A DNA stretch of 64,000 bases from Streptomyces sp. BK340 (GCF_007827595.1 NZ_VISR01000010.1:62001-126000); one strand, 5' to 3'; shown: positions 18,175-27,195, counted from the first letter of the stretch. Numbers and translations: made by a program. Notes: a model not told the origin generated them from the letters alone.

Positions 18175-18657
18175 TCAGCGACGGTCCGAGTGGCAGCGAC
18201 GGTGCAGGTCCCGCACTTCCTCGACCAGCTCGGGCACCGGCCCCTCGACGGCCGCACCGGGGGCCACCTCACGCACGGACAGCGCCCGTACCGGAGCCGC
18301 GGGCACGCCCAACTCGGCCAGCCAGGACTCGAGTTGTTCGGACGAGGCGATGTACACGATGCGTCCGAGCCCGACCCAGGCGTGCGCGGCCGCACACATC
18401 GGGCAGTGCTCGCCCGAGGTGTAGACGGTGGCGGCGGCCCGCTCCTCGGGCGTGAGGTGGGCGGCCGACCAGCGGGCCGGCTCGAACTCCGGATGCCGGG
18501 TGCGGTCCCCGGCGGCCACCCGGTTGCGGTCCTCGGCGAGGACCGTGCCGTCCGCCGCCACGAGCACCGACCCGAAGGGCTCGTCGCCCGCCTCGAGCGC
18601 CTCCCGCGCCAGCGCGACGCACCGGCGCGGATGACCCAGCTCACTGCCCTTCACCAT
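18175..18657 (-). CDS. Nucleoside/cytidine-type deaminase
   Basis: About 160 residues of the CMP/dCMP deaminase superfamily. The zinc site is HPE (in RHPEFEP, catalytic Glu) plus EHCPMCAAA, which supplies the two Cys ligands. The spacing matches guanine/nucleoside deaminases rather than TadA. Likely reaction: hydrolytic deamination of a purine or pyrimidine base or nucleoside. The start at 18657 has GAGGAGG about 10 bases upstream. The first 17 bases overlap the end of the MFS gene, so the two are coupled on the same strand. Confidence 0.85.
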   Translation of the reverse strand: MVKGSELGHPRRCVALAREALEAGDEPFGSVLVAADGTVLAEDRNRVAAGDRTRHPEFEPARWSAAHLTPEERAAATVYTSGEHCPMCAAAHAWVGLGRIVYIASSEQLESWLAELGVPAAPVRALSVREVAPGAAVEGPVPELVEEVRDLHRRCHSDRR

Positions 18658-19930
18658 GGGCCACGGACCTCCTCGCAGCATGATCTTCGGCGCCGCAGGC
18701 TACGGCCACCGAGGGTGACACAGCCAGTCGGCTCCCGTGGGGCGCCGCAGCGTGCCGCACGGCCGGAAAGGCGTACCGGCGCCCCGCCGCCACCGTCCCC
18801 AGCGCGAGCACGGCCGCGGGGAGCGCCGTCCAGGGCAGCGCCCCGGCACCCAGGGAGTCCAGCGCGACCCCGCCGGTCAGTGAACCCGCGGCGATCCCCG
18901 CGTTGTACACCGTGGTCTGCAGCGAGGTCGCCACATCGGCGTCGGCCGGGCCCGAGACGTCGACCAGTGCTGTCTGGATCAGTGTCGGCGCCCCGCCGAA
19001 GGCCACGCCCCACGCGGCGACGGCGCAGACCAGTACCGCGTGCGCACCGGAGGCCAGGCCCAGCACCGGCAGGACCGTCGCGAACACGGCGAGCGCCGCG
19101 AGCAGCGTGGGCCGCAGATGCCGGTCGACCAGCACGCCGGTGAGCCAGATCCCGGCCACCGTGGCGGCCCCGAACACCGCGAGCAGCACGCCGGTGCGGG
19201 CGTATCCGGCGTGCGCGGCGAACGGGGCGACGTAGGTGTACATCACCTGGTGCCCCAGCAGCAGACACAGCGTCACGGACAGCACCGGCCGGATCCCGGG
19301 GCGTACGGCGACCCGGTCGAGCGGCACGCGCGCGTGCGGGGGTTCGCCCGGGAAGCCCGGCACCCGCAGCCGTACCCACACCACGAGCAGTACGGCGAGG
19401 ACGGCCAGCGAGCCGAAGGCCGCCCGCCAGCCCACCGCACCGGCCAGCGCCGTACCGGCGGGCAGGCCCAGCGCCAGGGCCAGGGTGATCCCGGCGAGCA
19501 CGACCGCGATGGCCCGGCCGCGCCGGGCGGCCGGCACCATCCGGGCCGCGTAGCCCACGAGCATCGCCCACAGCGTGCCGCCCATGGCGCCGGCCAGCAG
19601 CCGGGCTGCGAAGGTGAGCGCGTACGACGACGACAGCGCGACGAGCGCGTCGCTGACCGCGAACCCCAGCAGCGCGCCGCACAGCACCGGCCGCCGCGGC
19701 AGCCGGCGCAGCGCCGTCGTGAGCGGCACGGCCGCCAGGAAGGAGGCCGCCGCGTACGCGGTGACGAGGAAGCCGATCCGGGACTCGGCCACCCCGAGCC
19801 GGGGTGCCATCGCGGGCAGCAGACCCGCGGGCAGGAGTTCGGTCAGAACGGCCGTGAAGGCGGCGCAGGACAGGGCGAGCAGCCCCGACCACGGCAGCCG
19901 ACCGGCCTTGACCTGGGAAGACAGGGACAT
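18641..19930 (-). CDS. MFS transporter (drug/arabinose efflux-like, DHA1 type)
   Basis: About 429 residues with about 12 predicted membrane segments. The MFS loop 2-3 region is LRRLPRRPVLCG (about residues 75-86), and ALPWTALPAAVLALG forms the last helix. The general type is a proton-driven exporter of small molecules such as Cmr/AraJ-like permeases. The ATG at 19930 is preferred because the alternative ATG (19952-19954) would place the coding region across the MerR operator. It is divergent from the merR gene and probably under its control. The deaminase gene is coupled downstream. Confidence 0.86.
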   Translation of the reverse strand: MSLSSQVKAGRLPWSGLLALSCAAFTAVLTELLPAGLLPAMAPRLGVAESRIGFLVTAYAAASFLAAVPLTTALRRLPRRPVLCGALLGFAVSDALVALSSSYALTFAARLLAGAMGGTLWAMLVGYAARMVPAARRGRAIAVVLAGITLALALGLPAGTALAGAVGWRAAFGSLAVLAVLLVVWVRLRVPGFPGEPPHARVPLDRVAVRPGIRPVLSVTLCLLLGHQVMYTYVAPFAAHAGYARTGVLLAVFGAATVAGIWLTGVLVDRHLRPTLLAALAVFATVLPVLGLASGAHAVLVCAVAAWGVAFGGAPTLIQTALVDVSGPADADVATSLQTTVYNAGIAAGSLTGGVALDSLGAGALPWTALPAAVLALGTVAAGRRYAFPAVRHAAAPHGSRLAVSPSVAVACGAEDHAARRSVAHGEGQ

Positions 19931-19945
19931 GCGACCATGGTGGAA

Positions 19946-19965
19946 CCTTGACATCAGTGTGAAGG
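19946..19965. promoter_or_regulatory. Probable MerR-family operator in the MFS/merR divergent promoter
   Basis: CCTTGACAT-CA-GTGTGAAGG is a 20 bp imperfect dyad (CCTTxACAx on both strands). It closely matches the general dyad of MerR-family regulators, CCTTGACA-type arms with a short centre. It lies between the divergent MFS and merR genes, 24 bases before the merR start. The cognate regulator is presumably the adjacent MerR protein. Confidence 0.65.
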
Positions 19966-19989
19966 CAAGCGTGGGACCGGGAGGCGGGA

Positions 19990-20382
19990 ATGAGGATCGG
20001 GGAACTGTCCCGGCGCACCGGCGTACCCACCCGCCTGCTCCGCTACTACGAGGAGCAGGGCCTGCTCCACCCCGACCGCGCCGACAACGGCTACCGCAGC
20101 TATCCCGACTCCGCCGTGCCGGACGTCCAGCAGATCCGGGGCCTGCTGGACTCGGGCCTGACGACCGAGATGATCCGCGCGATCCTGCCGTACCTGTCGG
20201 GACCCGGGGAACTGCACCCGCCCGCCGAGTGCGTGACCCCGCGGACGGCGGCCCTGCTGCAGTCGCACATCGACCGCATCCAGGCCCGCATCGACTGCCT
20301 GGCCCGCAACCGCGACCGGCTCACCGCGTACCTGTCGGTGGTGCGGCCGGAGGGTAATTCCGTTGCCCCGCCGGGGCGCTGA
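19990..20382 (+). CDS. MerR-family transcriptional regulator
   Basis: A 130-residue protein with the N-terminal winged helix-turn-helix MRIGELSRRTGVPTRLLRYY, the usual YYEEQGLL turn and DNGYRSYP wing, then a coiled-coil dimerisation helix (residues about 88-118, IDRIQARIDCLARNRDRL). Two Cys (near residues 78 and 99) could serve in ligand sensing, but no clear metal-binding loop is present. It is divergent from the MFS exporter and probably activates it through the operator in between. GGGAGGCGGGA precedes the ATG. Confidence 0.92.
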   Translation: MRIGELSRRTGVPTRLLRYYEEQGLLHPDRADNGYRSYPDSAVPDVQQIRGLLDSGLTTEMIRAILPYLSGPGELHPPAECVTPRTAALLQSHIDRIQARIDCLARNRDRLTAYLSVVRPEGNSVAPPGR

Positions 20383-20397
20383 TGCTGGAGTGATCCC

Positions 20398-21168
20398 ATG
20401 GATCACACCGCGGTGCTCGCCCTCTACGACCGGGACATGCGCGAGGGCGCACGCCCCGACGGGCCCGGAGCCCGGATCGAGCGGACCGGCCCGGTCGTCC
20501 GCCATGTCGCCGACGCGCAGGGCTGGAACGGCGTGGTGTGGTCCGCCCTGGACGAGGGGAGCGCGGACCGGGCGATCGGCGAACAGATCGCGTACTTCAC
20601 GGACCTCGGCCGCGACTTCGAGTGGAAGCTCTACGGACACGACAGGCCGGTGGATCTCGGCCCCCGGCTCGCCGCCGCCGGATTCCGCGCGGAGCCCGAG
20701 GAGACGCTCCTGATCGGCGAGGCCGCCAGGCTCGCCCCGGACGTGGAGCCGCCCGCGGGGATCCGCTTCGTCCAGGCCACCGACCCGGCCGGCATCGACC
20801 TCGTCGTGGACGTGCACGAGAAGGCCTTCGGCACCGACGGCACGCGGCTGCGCCACCGGCTGCTCGCCCGGCTGGCCGCCGGCCCCGGCACGCTCGTCGC
20901 CGTGGTCGCGCTCGCCGGGGACGAGCCGGTCGGCGCCGCCCGCATGGAGCTGGCGCCAGGCAGCCGGTTCGCCGGACTGTGGGGCGGCGGCATCATCGAG
21001 GCCTGGCGGGGCCGGGGCGTCTACCGCGCCCTGGTCGCCCACCGCGCCCGCGTCGCCCACGGCTACCGCTACCTCCAGGTCGACGCCTCGGTCATGAGCC
21101 GTCCGATCCTGGAACGCCTCGGCTTCCACGCACTGAGCACCACCACCCCTTACCTGTACGGGAATTGA
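20398..21168 (+). CDS. GNAT-family N-acetyltransferase
   Basis: A 256-residue protein. The conserved region near residues 195-215, GGGIIEAWRGRGVYRALV, is the acetyl-CoA-binding motif A of GNAT enzymes. The N-terminal half (DFEWKLYGHD) is typical of a subgroup of actinobacterial acetyltransferases with an extra N-terminal lobe. The ATG is 15 bases after the merR stop, so the two may be co-transcribed. The substrate is unknown. Confidence 0.85.
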   Translation: MDHTAVLALYDRDMREGARPDGPGARIERTGPVVRHVADAQGWNGVVWSALDEGSADRAIGEQIAYFTDLGRDFEWKLYGHDRPVDLGPRLAAAGFRAEPEETLLIGEAARLAPDVEPPAGIRFVQATDPAGIDLVVDVHEKAFGTDGTRLRHRLLARLAAGPGTLVAVVALAGDEPVGAARMELAPGSRFAGLWGGGIIEAWRGRGVYRALVAHRARVAHGYRYLQVDASVMSRPILERLGFHALSTTTPYLYGN

Positions 21169-21175
21169 TCTCCCG

Positions 21176-21439
21176 TCAGCGTCGGGCCTGCGCCCGGTCC
21201 AGCGCGGCGACACCCACGGCCGCGAGGGCGATCTGGATGAACCACTCTATCCAGTCGGGCCCCTTGGTGTCCGCGACCCCGAACCCGGCGGCGATCGCCG
21301 AGCCCAGCAGCGCCGCCACGATGCCGACCACGATGGTCCACAGGATGCCGATGTGCTGCCGTCCGGGTACGACCAGCCGGCCCAGCACGCCGATGACGAT
21401 TCCGATGACGATGGCGCTGATGAGGCCTGAGATCTCCAT
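21176..21439 (-). CDS. GlsB/YeaQ/YmgE-family stress-response membrane protein
   Basis: An 87-residue protein beginning MEISGLIS with two to three hydrophobic helices and the family motif GVLGRLVVPGRQ between the first two. These small transglycosylase-associated-family proteins sit in the membrane and are often induced by stress; their biochemical role is unknown. GAGGGGTGG precedes the ATG at 21439. It is convergent with the acetyltransferase gene. Confidence 0.88.
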   Translation of the reverse strand: MEISGLISAIVIGIVIGVLGRLVVPGRQHIGILWTIVVGIVAALLGSAIAAGFGVADTKGPDWIEWFIQIALAAVGVAALDRAQARR

Positions 21440-21570
21440 GTCCACCCCTCTCCGTCGCGTTCCCCGCTGACGTTCCATGTGCCCGCTCCGGCCGCGGGCA
21501 CTCCGCCGCGGTTATTGCCGGGACTTTCTGTTCACCGAGCCGACATGCCATGTACCTTTCAACCAATCGA

Positions 21571-21604
21571 CGCGTGTAGAACCCTCAAGCGGGTTCTACG
21601 CGCG
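21571..21604 (+). promoter_or_regulatory. Strong stem-loop in the leader of the secreted-protein gene
   Basis: Arms CGCGTGTAGAACCC (21571-21584) and GGGTTCTACGCGCG (21591-21604) pair over 14 positions, with one G-U pair and a 6-base loop. It ends 51 bases before the start codon, with no T-run after it. It could be an operator, an mRNA-stabilising hairpin or a regulatory RNA fold. Confidence 0.5.
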
Positions 21605-21655
21605 CAGACTTGGCGCCCCCACCGCCTCTCCCCACCCCTCATGGAGGTTCGCCGG

Positions 21656-23104
21656 ATGCTCGGATCGAGGAGATCCCGCCGCAGATTCACCACCACCCTG
21701 GCCGGACTCGGGCTGCTCGTCACGTCCGCAGCCCTGCAGGTCGGCACGAGCGCCACCCCCGCCCACGCGGCCACCACGCACCGGATCCTGTTCGACAACG
21801 CCCATGCCGAGACGGCCGGCAACGCGGACTGGATCATCTCCACCAGCCAGCCCGACCCGCTCGGCCAGGACTCCTCCCCGTCCGCCGAGACGGACTGGAC
21901 CGGCGCCCTGTCCTCCTGGGGCGTCGACCTGCAGAAGACCGGCAGCTACAGCCTGAAGACGCTGCCCTCTGGCTCCAGCCTCAGCTACGGCGGCTCGTCG
22001 ACCACCGACCTGTCGAACTTCGACACGCTGGTCCTGCCCGAGCCCAACACGATGTTCACGACCGCCGAGAAGACGGCGATCATGAACTTCGTGAAGAACG
22101 GCGGCGGTCTGTTCATGATCTCCGACCACACCGGAGCCGACCGCAACAACGACGGCTACGACGCGGTCGAGATCCTCAACGACCTGATGACGAACAACAG
22201 CGTCGACTCCACCGACCCGTTCGGCTTCTCCATCGACTCGCTGAGCATCAGCTCCGACTACCCGTCGGCGATCAGCGACAGCACGGACCCGGTCCTGCAC
22301 GGCTCCTTCGGCACCGTCACCAAGAGCCTGATCGCCAGCGGCACCACCGCCACGCTCAAGCCCGCCGACAACTCCGGCGTCAAGGGCCTGCTCTACCGCA
22401 CCGGTTACTCCGGCAACACCGGCGCCTTCTTCCTGACGTCCACCTTCGGCAGCGGCCGCGTCGCCTTCTGGGGCGACAGCTCGCCGATCGACGACGGCAC
22501 CGGCCAGTCGGGCAACACCCTGTACGACGGCTGGAACGACTCCGGCGCCACCAACGCGGCCCTCGCCCTCAACGCGACCGCCTGGCTGGCCGGCGCGGGC
22601 ACCAGTGGTGGCGGTGGCGGTGGCGGCACCTGCACCGCCGCCCAGCTGCTGGCCAACCCCGGCTTCGAGTCCGGCGCCAGCTCCTGGACCGCTTCCAGCG
22701 GTGTCATCACCAACGACACCGGCGAGGCCGCCCGCACCGGCTCCTACAAGGCCTGGCTGAACGGTTACGGCGCCGCCCACACCGACACGCTCGCGCAGTC
22801 GGTGACCATCCCCGCCGGGTGCACGAGCGCCACCCTGAGCTTCTACCTCCACGTCGACACCGCCGAGACGACCACCTCGACGGCCTACGACACCCTGAAG
22901 GCGCAGGTCCTCAACAGCAGCGGCACCGTGCTGTCGACCCTTGCGACCTACTCGAACCTGAACGCGGCGAGTGGCTACACCCAGCGCAGCTTCAACCTCG
23001 CGAGCTACGCGGGCCAGACGGTGACCATCAAGTTCACCGGCACCGAGGGCTCCACCCTCCAGACGTCGTTCGTCGTCGACGACGCCGCGCTCAACGTCAG
23101 CTGA
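21656..23104 (+). CDS. Secreted protein with N-terminal hydrolase/GATase-like domain and C-terminal beta-sandwich domain
   Basis: About 482 residues. GGAGG lies 8 bases before the ATG at 21656; a signal peptide follows (RSRRR, hydrophobic core, AHAA cut). The N-terminal ~300-residue domain (HRILFDNAHAET at the start, NGGGLFMISDHTGAD in the middle, RVAFWGDSSPIDDGTG later) looks like a glutamine-amidotransferase-like or ThuA/DUF4350-like beta-alpha fold. No catalytic residues can be named with confidence. A Gly-run linker (GGGGGGG) then leads to a ~130-residue module starting LLANPGFESG. This module is a common C-terminal domain of secreted Streptomyces peptidases and hydrolases, probably used for binding. 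It is convergent with csxA and separated from it by a bidirectional terminator. Confidence 0.8.
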   Translation: MLGSRRSRRRFTTTLAGLGLLVTSAALQVGTSATPAHAATTHRILFDNAHAETAGNADWIISTSQPDPLGQDSSPSAETDWTGALSSWGVDLQKTGSYSLKTLPSGSSLSYGGSSTTDLSNFDTLVLPEPNTMFTTAEKTAIMNFVKNGGGLFMISDHTGADRNNDGYDAVEILNDLMTNNSVDSTDPFGFSIDSLSISSDYPSAISDSTDPVLHGSFGTVTKSLIASGTTATLKPADNSGVKGLLYRTGYSGNTGAFFLTSTFGSGRVAFWGDSSPIDDGTGQSGNTLYDGWNDSGATNAALALNATAWLAGAGTSGGGGGGGTCTAAQLLANPGFESGASSWTASSGVITNDTGEAARTGSYKAWLNGYGAAHTDTLAQSVTIPAGCTSATLSFYLHVDTAETTTSTAYDTLKAQVLNSSGTVLSTLATYSNLNAASGYTQRSFNLASYAGQTVTIKFTGTEGSTLQTSFVVDDAALNVS

Positions 23105-23111
23105 GCCGTGC

Positions 23112-23137
23112 GGGGGTGGGCCGTCCGGCCCACCCCC
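23112..23137. terminator. Bidirectional hairpin terminator between convergent genes
   Basis: GGGGGTGGGCC - GTCC - GGCCCACCCCC is a perfect 11 bp stem with a 4-base loop. It sits exactly between the stops of the secreted-protein gene and the glucosaminidase gene. It has no U-run, as is usual in Streptomyces. Confidence 0.8.
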
Positions 23138-23143
23138 GGCACG

Positions 23144-25867
23144 TCAGACGGCCGGGACCGTCCGCTCCGGCGTGTTCCAGCCCGAGACCCGTACGCCCGG
23201 CGCCGAGCCGTGCAGGTCGGCCGTCCGGTAGGTGGCGGTCAGCGTCACCGACTCACCCGGCCACAGAGCGACCTCGTTGTCCGACCACCGCACCGGCAGC
23301 ACCGGCTTCCCCTGCGCGTCGACCAGGTGGACGTCCGTGAACAGCGACGGGCTCCGTCCGCTGCCCGTGTTGCGCAGGGTCACCGTCGTGGTCGACGTAC
23401 CGCCGGACGACTCGGTCGAGGCCGTGGCCGACACCGGTGCCTGCGCCATCGAGGCCAGCCCCTTCAGGTCGGCGTAGCCGGTCGTCGGCGTGTGGTACCA
23501 GTCGGTCTTCGCCCAGTCGAGCGTGTCGGCCTTGGTGGAGAGCCAGTACACGTTCCGGCTCACCTCCTTGCCGTCCGCGCCGGTCAGCGTCAGCCGCAGC
23601 AGGTAGCTGGACGACAGGCCGTTCACCGACGCGGGCAGGGTGAGCGCGGTGCCGTGCGCACCGTCGCCGTTCACCGTCACCCCGGTCACGGTCCTGTCGT
23701 ACTTCTGTGTGCCGTCGGGGTTGAACAGCGTGGCACGCGCGGTGAGTCCGCCGGCCGCGGCGTGCCGGTTGTTCACGACGACGACCGAGCGGTCGTCGTA
23801 GGAGTACTGGACGTGCAGCGGCTCGTTCGCCTTCTTGGCGCCGAAGTAGGCGCCGCCCTGGTCCAGATAGCGGTCCGTCAGCTGCCAGTGCAGCGAGGTC
23901 CAGCCGCTGTTGAACATCCAGTAGATCATTCCGGTGGCGGGCTTGCTCGCGTCCGTCGCGTTGCGCGCGTAGGCCTCGTACTGGGCGCGGACGTTCTCGT
24001 ACTGGGCGAGCTGCGCCTTGCGCACATAGTCGGCGAGGCCGGTCGGGGCGCCGTAGCGGCCGGTGAGGGCCGCGTCGTAGATCTTGAGCGTGCCGAACAC
24101 GGGCGAGGGCGAGCGGTGGTACTGCCTCGTGTCCGGGTTCTTCCAGAGGGTGTCGAGCTCGGCGGGCGTCATCATCCGGTGCAGGGTGTCGAGCGTGGGG
24201 ATGTCGGGGCCCGCGCTGGTCTCCGAGTTGAAGCCGGTGGCCCCGCCCTCGCGCTTGGCGTACCAGTAGTTCGGCGGGATCCAGTCGTAGGGCCCGGACA
24301 TCTTCATGCCCGAGCTGCCCAGCTGGGGCGAGGACCTGTCGGAGGCCGAGGAGACCACCGGGTTCGGCCAGTCGGCTGCCTTCAGGGCGTCCAGGTAGTT
24401 CTTCTCGATGGTCGCGTCGGGCGCGTAGTCGCTGCCGATCAGGAACGAGATCACGCTCGGGTGGTCGCGCAGCCGGGCGGCCTCGGCGGCCATGGAGGCC
24501 TTGGCGACCGGGTAGTCGGCGGCGGTCCACTCGTCGCCGGTCTCACCGCTGCCGTTGACCTGGCCCTCCCACTTGTCGCAGCACTCCCAGCCCGGCAGCG
24601 TGAGCACGCCGTACCGGTCGGCGAGGCCGAAGAACTCGTCCGGCTCGATGTGGCCTTCCAGGCGGATGGTGTTCAGACCGAGGTCGAGGGCGTACTTCAG
24701 CCGGTCCGCCACATAGGTGGAGTCCCAGCGCAGGAACTCGTCCGGCGACCAGCCGCCGCCCTTGATCAGCAGCTTGCGGCCGTTGATCCGGTACTGGCGG
24801 GCGCCGTCGGAGTTCAGGGGCGCCTGCACGTCGCGGATGCCGAAGCTCTCGTGGGCGGTGTCCGAGGCCGTGCCGGACACGGACGCGGTGAGGTCCAGGT
24901 CGTACAGCGGCTGCCCGCCCATGCCGGCCGGCCACCACACCTTCGGGGAGGTGAGACGGAGTCCGGGGACGTCGGCGGGGGAGAAGGTGACGGTCTTCGT
25001 CTCGTGCGCGGCGAGTGGCACGGACCTGGTGACGGCCGTCCCGGCGACGGTGCCGGAGATCTCGGCCGTGACCGCCGTGGCGGAGTCGTTGCGGGCCTGC
25101 GCCTTGACGGTCAGGTCGGCCGTGGCCAGGGACGGCACGGCGAGCTTGGTCACCACATGTGCGTCGCGCAGGGCGACCGGGCCGCCCCGGCGGACCAGGA
25201 CGTCACGGACGATCCCCATGTTCCGGTCGGGCGGCGGCTGGAGCCAGTCGATCCAGCCCATGGTGAGGTTCTTGTTGGGCTCGTTGGGCTGGATGCGGAA
25301 GGCGACCGTGTTCGTGCCGGACTTCACCAGCGAGGAGATGTCCAGTTCGTGGTGGGTGTAGGCGCCGACGACATCGGACGCCCGGCCCACCTGACGGCCG
25401 TTCACATAGACGTCCGCCGCCGAGATCACGCCGCTGAAGTCGAGGTGAGTGCGCTCGGTGGTGTCGGTGACCGTGAAATCGGCCCGGTACCACCACGGGA
25501 CCTGGAAGTCGGCCCTGGGGATCTTGTCCTGGTCGGTGGAGTGGAACGGGTCCGCGTACCGGCCGTCGGCGAGCAGCGCCGCGAGGACCGTCGAGCGCGG
25601 GCCCGCCGGATACCAGCCGGTCGCCGGATAGCCGGGGGAGGAGACGGCCTCCGCCGAGTCTGCGACCTTCGCTGTCGACTGGATCGCGTAGCCGGACAGC
25701 GGTGTGATGCTTCCGGCTGCGGAGGGCACGCGGGTGACCGGGGCGTGCCGGTGCGCCGGGACTGGATCCCGGGACCCGGCCCAGGCACTGGTGGACAGCG
25801 AGCAGAGCAGACCCAGGGCCATGGTGGCCGTGGCCAGGCGGCGTCTGCGATCGGGGCGAGGGAACAC
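23144..25867 (-). CDS. csxA: Exo-beta-D-glucosaminidase (GH2, CsxA type), secreted
   Basis: A 907-residue exported enzyme. A GTG start has GGAG upstream and the signal peptide ends near TSAWAG. The GH2 layout is complete: sugar-binding jelly roll (VPWWYRADF, ISAADVYVNG), Ig-like domain, then the TIM barrel with IRLEGHIEPDEF, WECCDKWEG, LIGSDYAPD (acid/base region) and FNSETSAGPDIPT (nucleophile Glu). These motifs match exo-chitosanase CsxA, which removes GlcN residues from the non-reducing end of chitosan and its oligosaccharides. From memory the Amycolatopsis enzyme is longer because of a C-terminal CBM35; no such module is present here. A ROK-type operator sits 17 bases before the start, and a ROK repressor gene is next door. 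Confidence 0.93.
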   Translation of the reverse strand: MFPRPDRRRRLATATMALGLLCSLSTSAWAGSRDPVPAHRHAPVTRVPSAAGSITPLSGYAIQSTAKVADSAEAVSSPGYPATGWYPAGPRSTVLAALLADGRYADPFHSTDQDKIPRADFQVPWWYRADFTVTDTTERTHLDFSGVISAADVYVNGRQVGRASDVVGAYTHHELDISSLVKSGTNTVAFRIQPNEPNKNLTMGWIDWLQPPPDRNMGIVRDVLVRRGGPVALRDAHVVTKLAVPSLATADLTVKAQARNDSATAVTAEISGTVAGTAVTRSVPLAAHETKTVTFSPADVPGLRLTSPKVWWPAGMGGQPLYDLDLTASVSGTASDTAHESFGIRDVQAPLNSDGARQYRINGRKLLIKGGGWSPDEFLRWDSTYVADRLKYALDLGLNTIRLEGHIEPDEFFGLADRYGVLTLPGWECCDKWEGQVNGSGETGDEWTAADYPVAKASMAAEAARLRDHPSVISFLIGSDYAPDATIEKNYLDALKAADWPNPVVSSASDRSSPQLGSSGMKMSGPYDWIPPNYWYAKREGGATGFNSETSAGPDIPTLDTLHRMMTPAELDTLWKNPDTRQYHRSPSPVFGTLKIYDAALTGRYGAPTGLADYVRKAQLAQYENVRAQYEAYARNATDASKPATGMIYWMFNSGWTSLHWQLTDRYLDQGGAYFGAKKANEPLHVQYSYDDRSVVVVNNRHAAAGGLTARATLFNPDGTQKYDRTVTGVTVNGDGAHGTALTLPASVNGLSSSYLLRLTLTGADGKEVSRNVYWLSTKADTLDWAKTDWYHTPTTGYADLKGLASMAQAPVSATASTESSGGTSTTTVTLRNTGSGRSPSLFTDVHLVDAQGKPVLPVRWSDNEVALWPGESVTLTATYRTADLHGSAPGVRVSGWNTPERTVPAV

Positions 25868-25884
25868 GGCGGTCTCCAGGCTCG

Positions 25885-25904
25885 TAAAGTTAGGAAACTT
25901 TACT
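25885..25904. promoter_or_regulatory. Probable ROK-repressor operator upstream of csxA
   Basis: On the minus strand it reads AGTAAAGTTTCCTAACTTTA, an imperfect dyad. It matches 16 of 20 positions with the site at 27196-27215. It lies 17 bases before the csxA GTG start, where a bound repressor would block initiation. Confidence 0.7.
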
Positions 25905-25968
25905 AATCCGCCTCAAGCTAGGGCGCGCGGTGGGCGGTGTCAATCACCGTGGCCGCGGCGGCAGATGC

Positions 25969-27171
25969 TCAGGGTGCGGCCGTCCTGCGCTCGAACACCA
26001 TCTCCCGTGCCGTGCCCAGAGCCGTCGCCACCGCGCCCAACAGGACCGCGTCCTCACCCAGTCGGCTGGGTGCGAGCTTCGGCCGCAGCGGAGTGAGCGT
26101 GCGCAGCTGCTCCCGTACCGGCCGCAGCAGCAGGTCCACGCTGTGGCCCACGCCGCCGCCGAGCACGACGAGGTCCGGATCGAGCACCGCGGCCGCGGCC
26201 GCCACGGTGTGCGCGATCCGCTCGCCCTCCAGCTCCACCGCCTGCACCGCGGCCGTGTTGCCCTGCCGGGCCGCGTCGAACACGGCCTTCGCCGTGAGCT
26301 GCCCGCGCATCCCGAAGTGCCGCGCCGCCTCCACGACGGCCACCCCCGACACCGCGTCCTCCAGTCGCTCCGGCTTCTGCCGGCCCGGCCACGGCAGGAA
26401 TCCGATCTCCCCGGCCAGCCCGTGCGCGCCGGTGAACAGCCGTCCCTCGCTGACGACGCCCATGCCGAGACCGGTACCGATCAGGATGTAGGCGAAGAGC
26501 CGGCTGCCCGCGCCGACCCCGTACGTGTACTCGCCGAGGGCGGCCAGGTTGGCGTCGTTGTGCACCTCGAGCGGTATGCCCAGCTCCTTGCGCAGGCGGT
26601 CGAGCAGCCCCGCGCGGCCCCACCCCGGCAGATGCATCGCGTACCGCACCCGCCGCTGCTTCTCGTCGTAGACCCCGGGCGTGCCCACCACTCCGTGCAC
26701 CACCTCCGCCGGGTCCACCCCGGAGTTGGCGACGACCTGACGGGCGGTGCCCACGACCAGGTCGGCGAGGGCGTCCGCGCCGCGGGCGGGGTTGCGCACG
26801 TCGGACCGCGCGACCACCGTGCCGTCCAGGTCGGCCAGCGCGATCCGCAGCCAGCTGCGGCCTATGTCGACGCCGAGCGCGTGACCGGCCGCCGGGTCGG
26901 GTGCGTACAGCACGGCGACGCGCCCGCGCTCGGGGGCATGGGTGCCGACCTCGTGCACGAGTCCGGCCGCCTCCAGCGAGGCGAGCGCGCTGGACACCGT
27001 GGGCTTGGACAGGCCGGTCTCCCGGGCCAGCTGGGCGCGCGAGGCGGCGCCGGCGTGGCGCAGCCGGTCCAGGAGCAGCCGCTCGTTGGCGCTGCGCAGC
27101 CGCCGACGACTCCAGGGCTGTTCGTGCTGCTCTACGGCGTCGCTGGCGGGCATCGCACCATTCTCACGCAT
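25969..27171 (-). CDS. ROK-family transcriptional repressor
   Basis: About 400 residues from the ATG at 27171 (an ATG at 27153 is equally possible). An N-terminal winged helix (SRAQLARETGLSKPTVSSAL) is followed by a ROK sugar-kinase-like domain: LGVDIGRSWLRIAL for phosphate binding, EVHNDANLAALGEY at the sugar site and GTGLGMGVV. The usual zinc-binding cluster CGCxGCxE seen in many ROK proteins is replaced by EIGFLPWPGRQKPERLE, so no Cys-based zinc site is visible. The gene lies between csxA and a divergent permease, each preceded by the same operator. It therefore probably represses both and itself until a chitosan-derived sugar binds. Confidence 0.9.
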   Translation of the reverse strand: MRENGAMPASDAVEQHEQPWSRRRLRSANERLLLDRLRHAGAASRAQLARETGLSKPTVSSALASLEAAGLVHEVGTHAPERGRVAVLYAPDPAAGHALGVDIGRSWLRIALADLDGTVVARSDVRNPARGADALADLVVGTARQVVANSGVDPAEVVHGVVGTPGVYDEKQRRVRYAMHLPGWGRAGLLDRLRKELGIPLEVHNDANLAALGEYTYGVGAGSRLFAYILIGTGLGMGVVSEGRLFTGAHGLAGEIGFLPWPGRQKPERLEDAVSGVAVVEAARHFGMRGQLTAKAVFDAARQGNTAAVQAVELEGERIAHTVAAAAAVLDPDLVVLGGGVGHSVDLLLRPVREQLRTLTPLRPKLAPSRLGEDAVLLGAVATALGTAREMVFERRTAAP

Positions 27172-27195
27172 TACTGACGCACGCTTGACGTATCT

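Noticed and set aside
23108..25906. A 932-codon plus-strand frame opposite csxA
   Set aside because: Shadow of a conserved glycoside hydrolase; no domain, no ribosome-binding site, composition typical of antisense frames in high-GC DNA.
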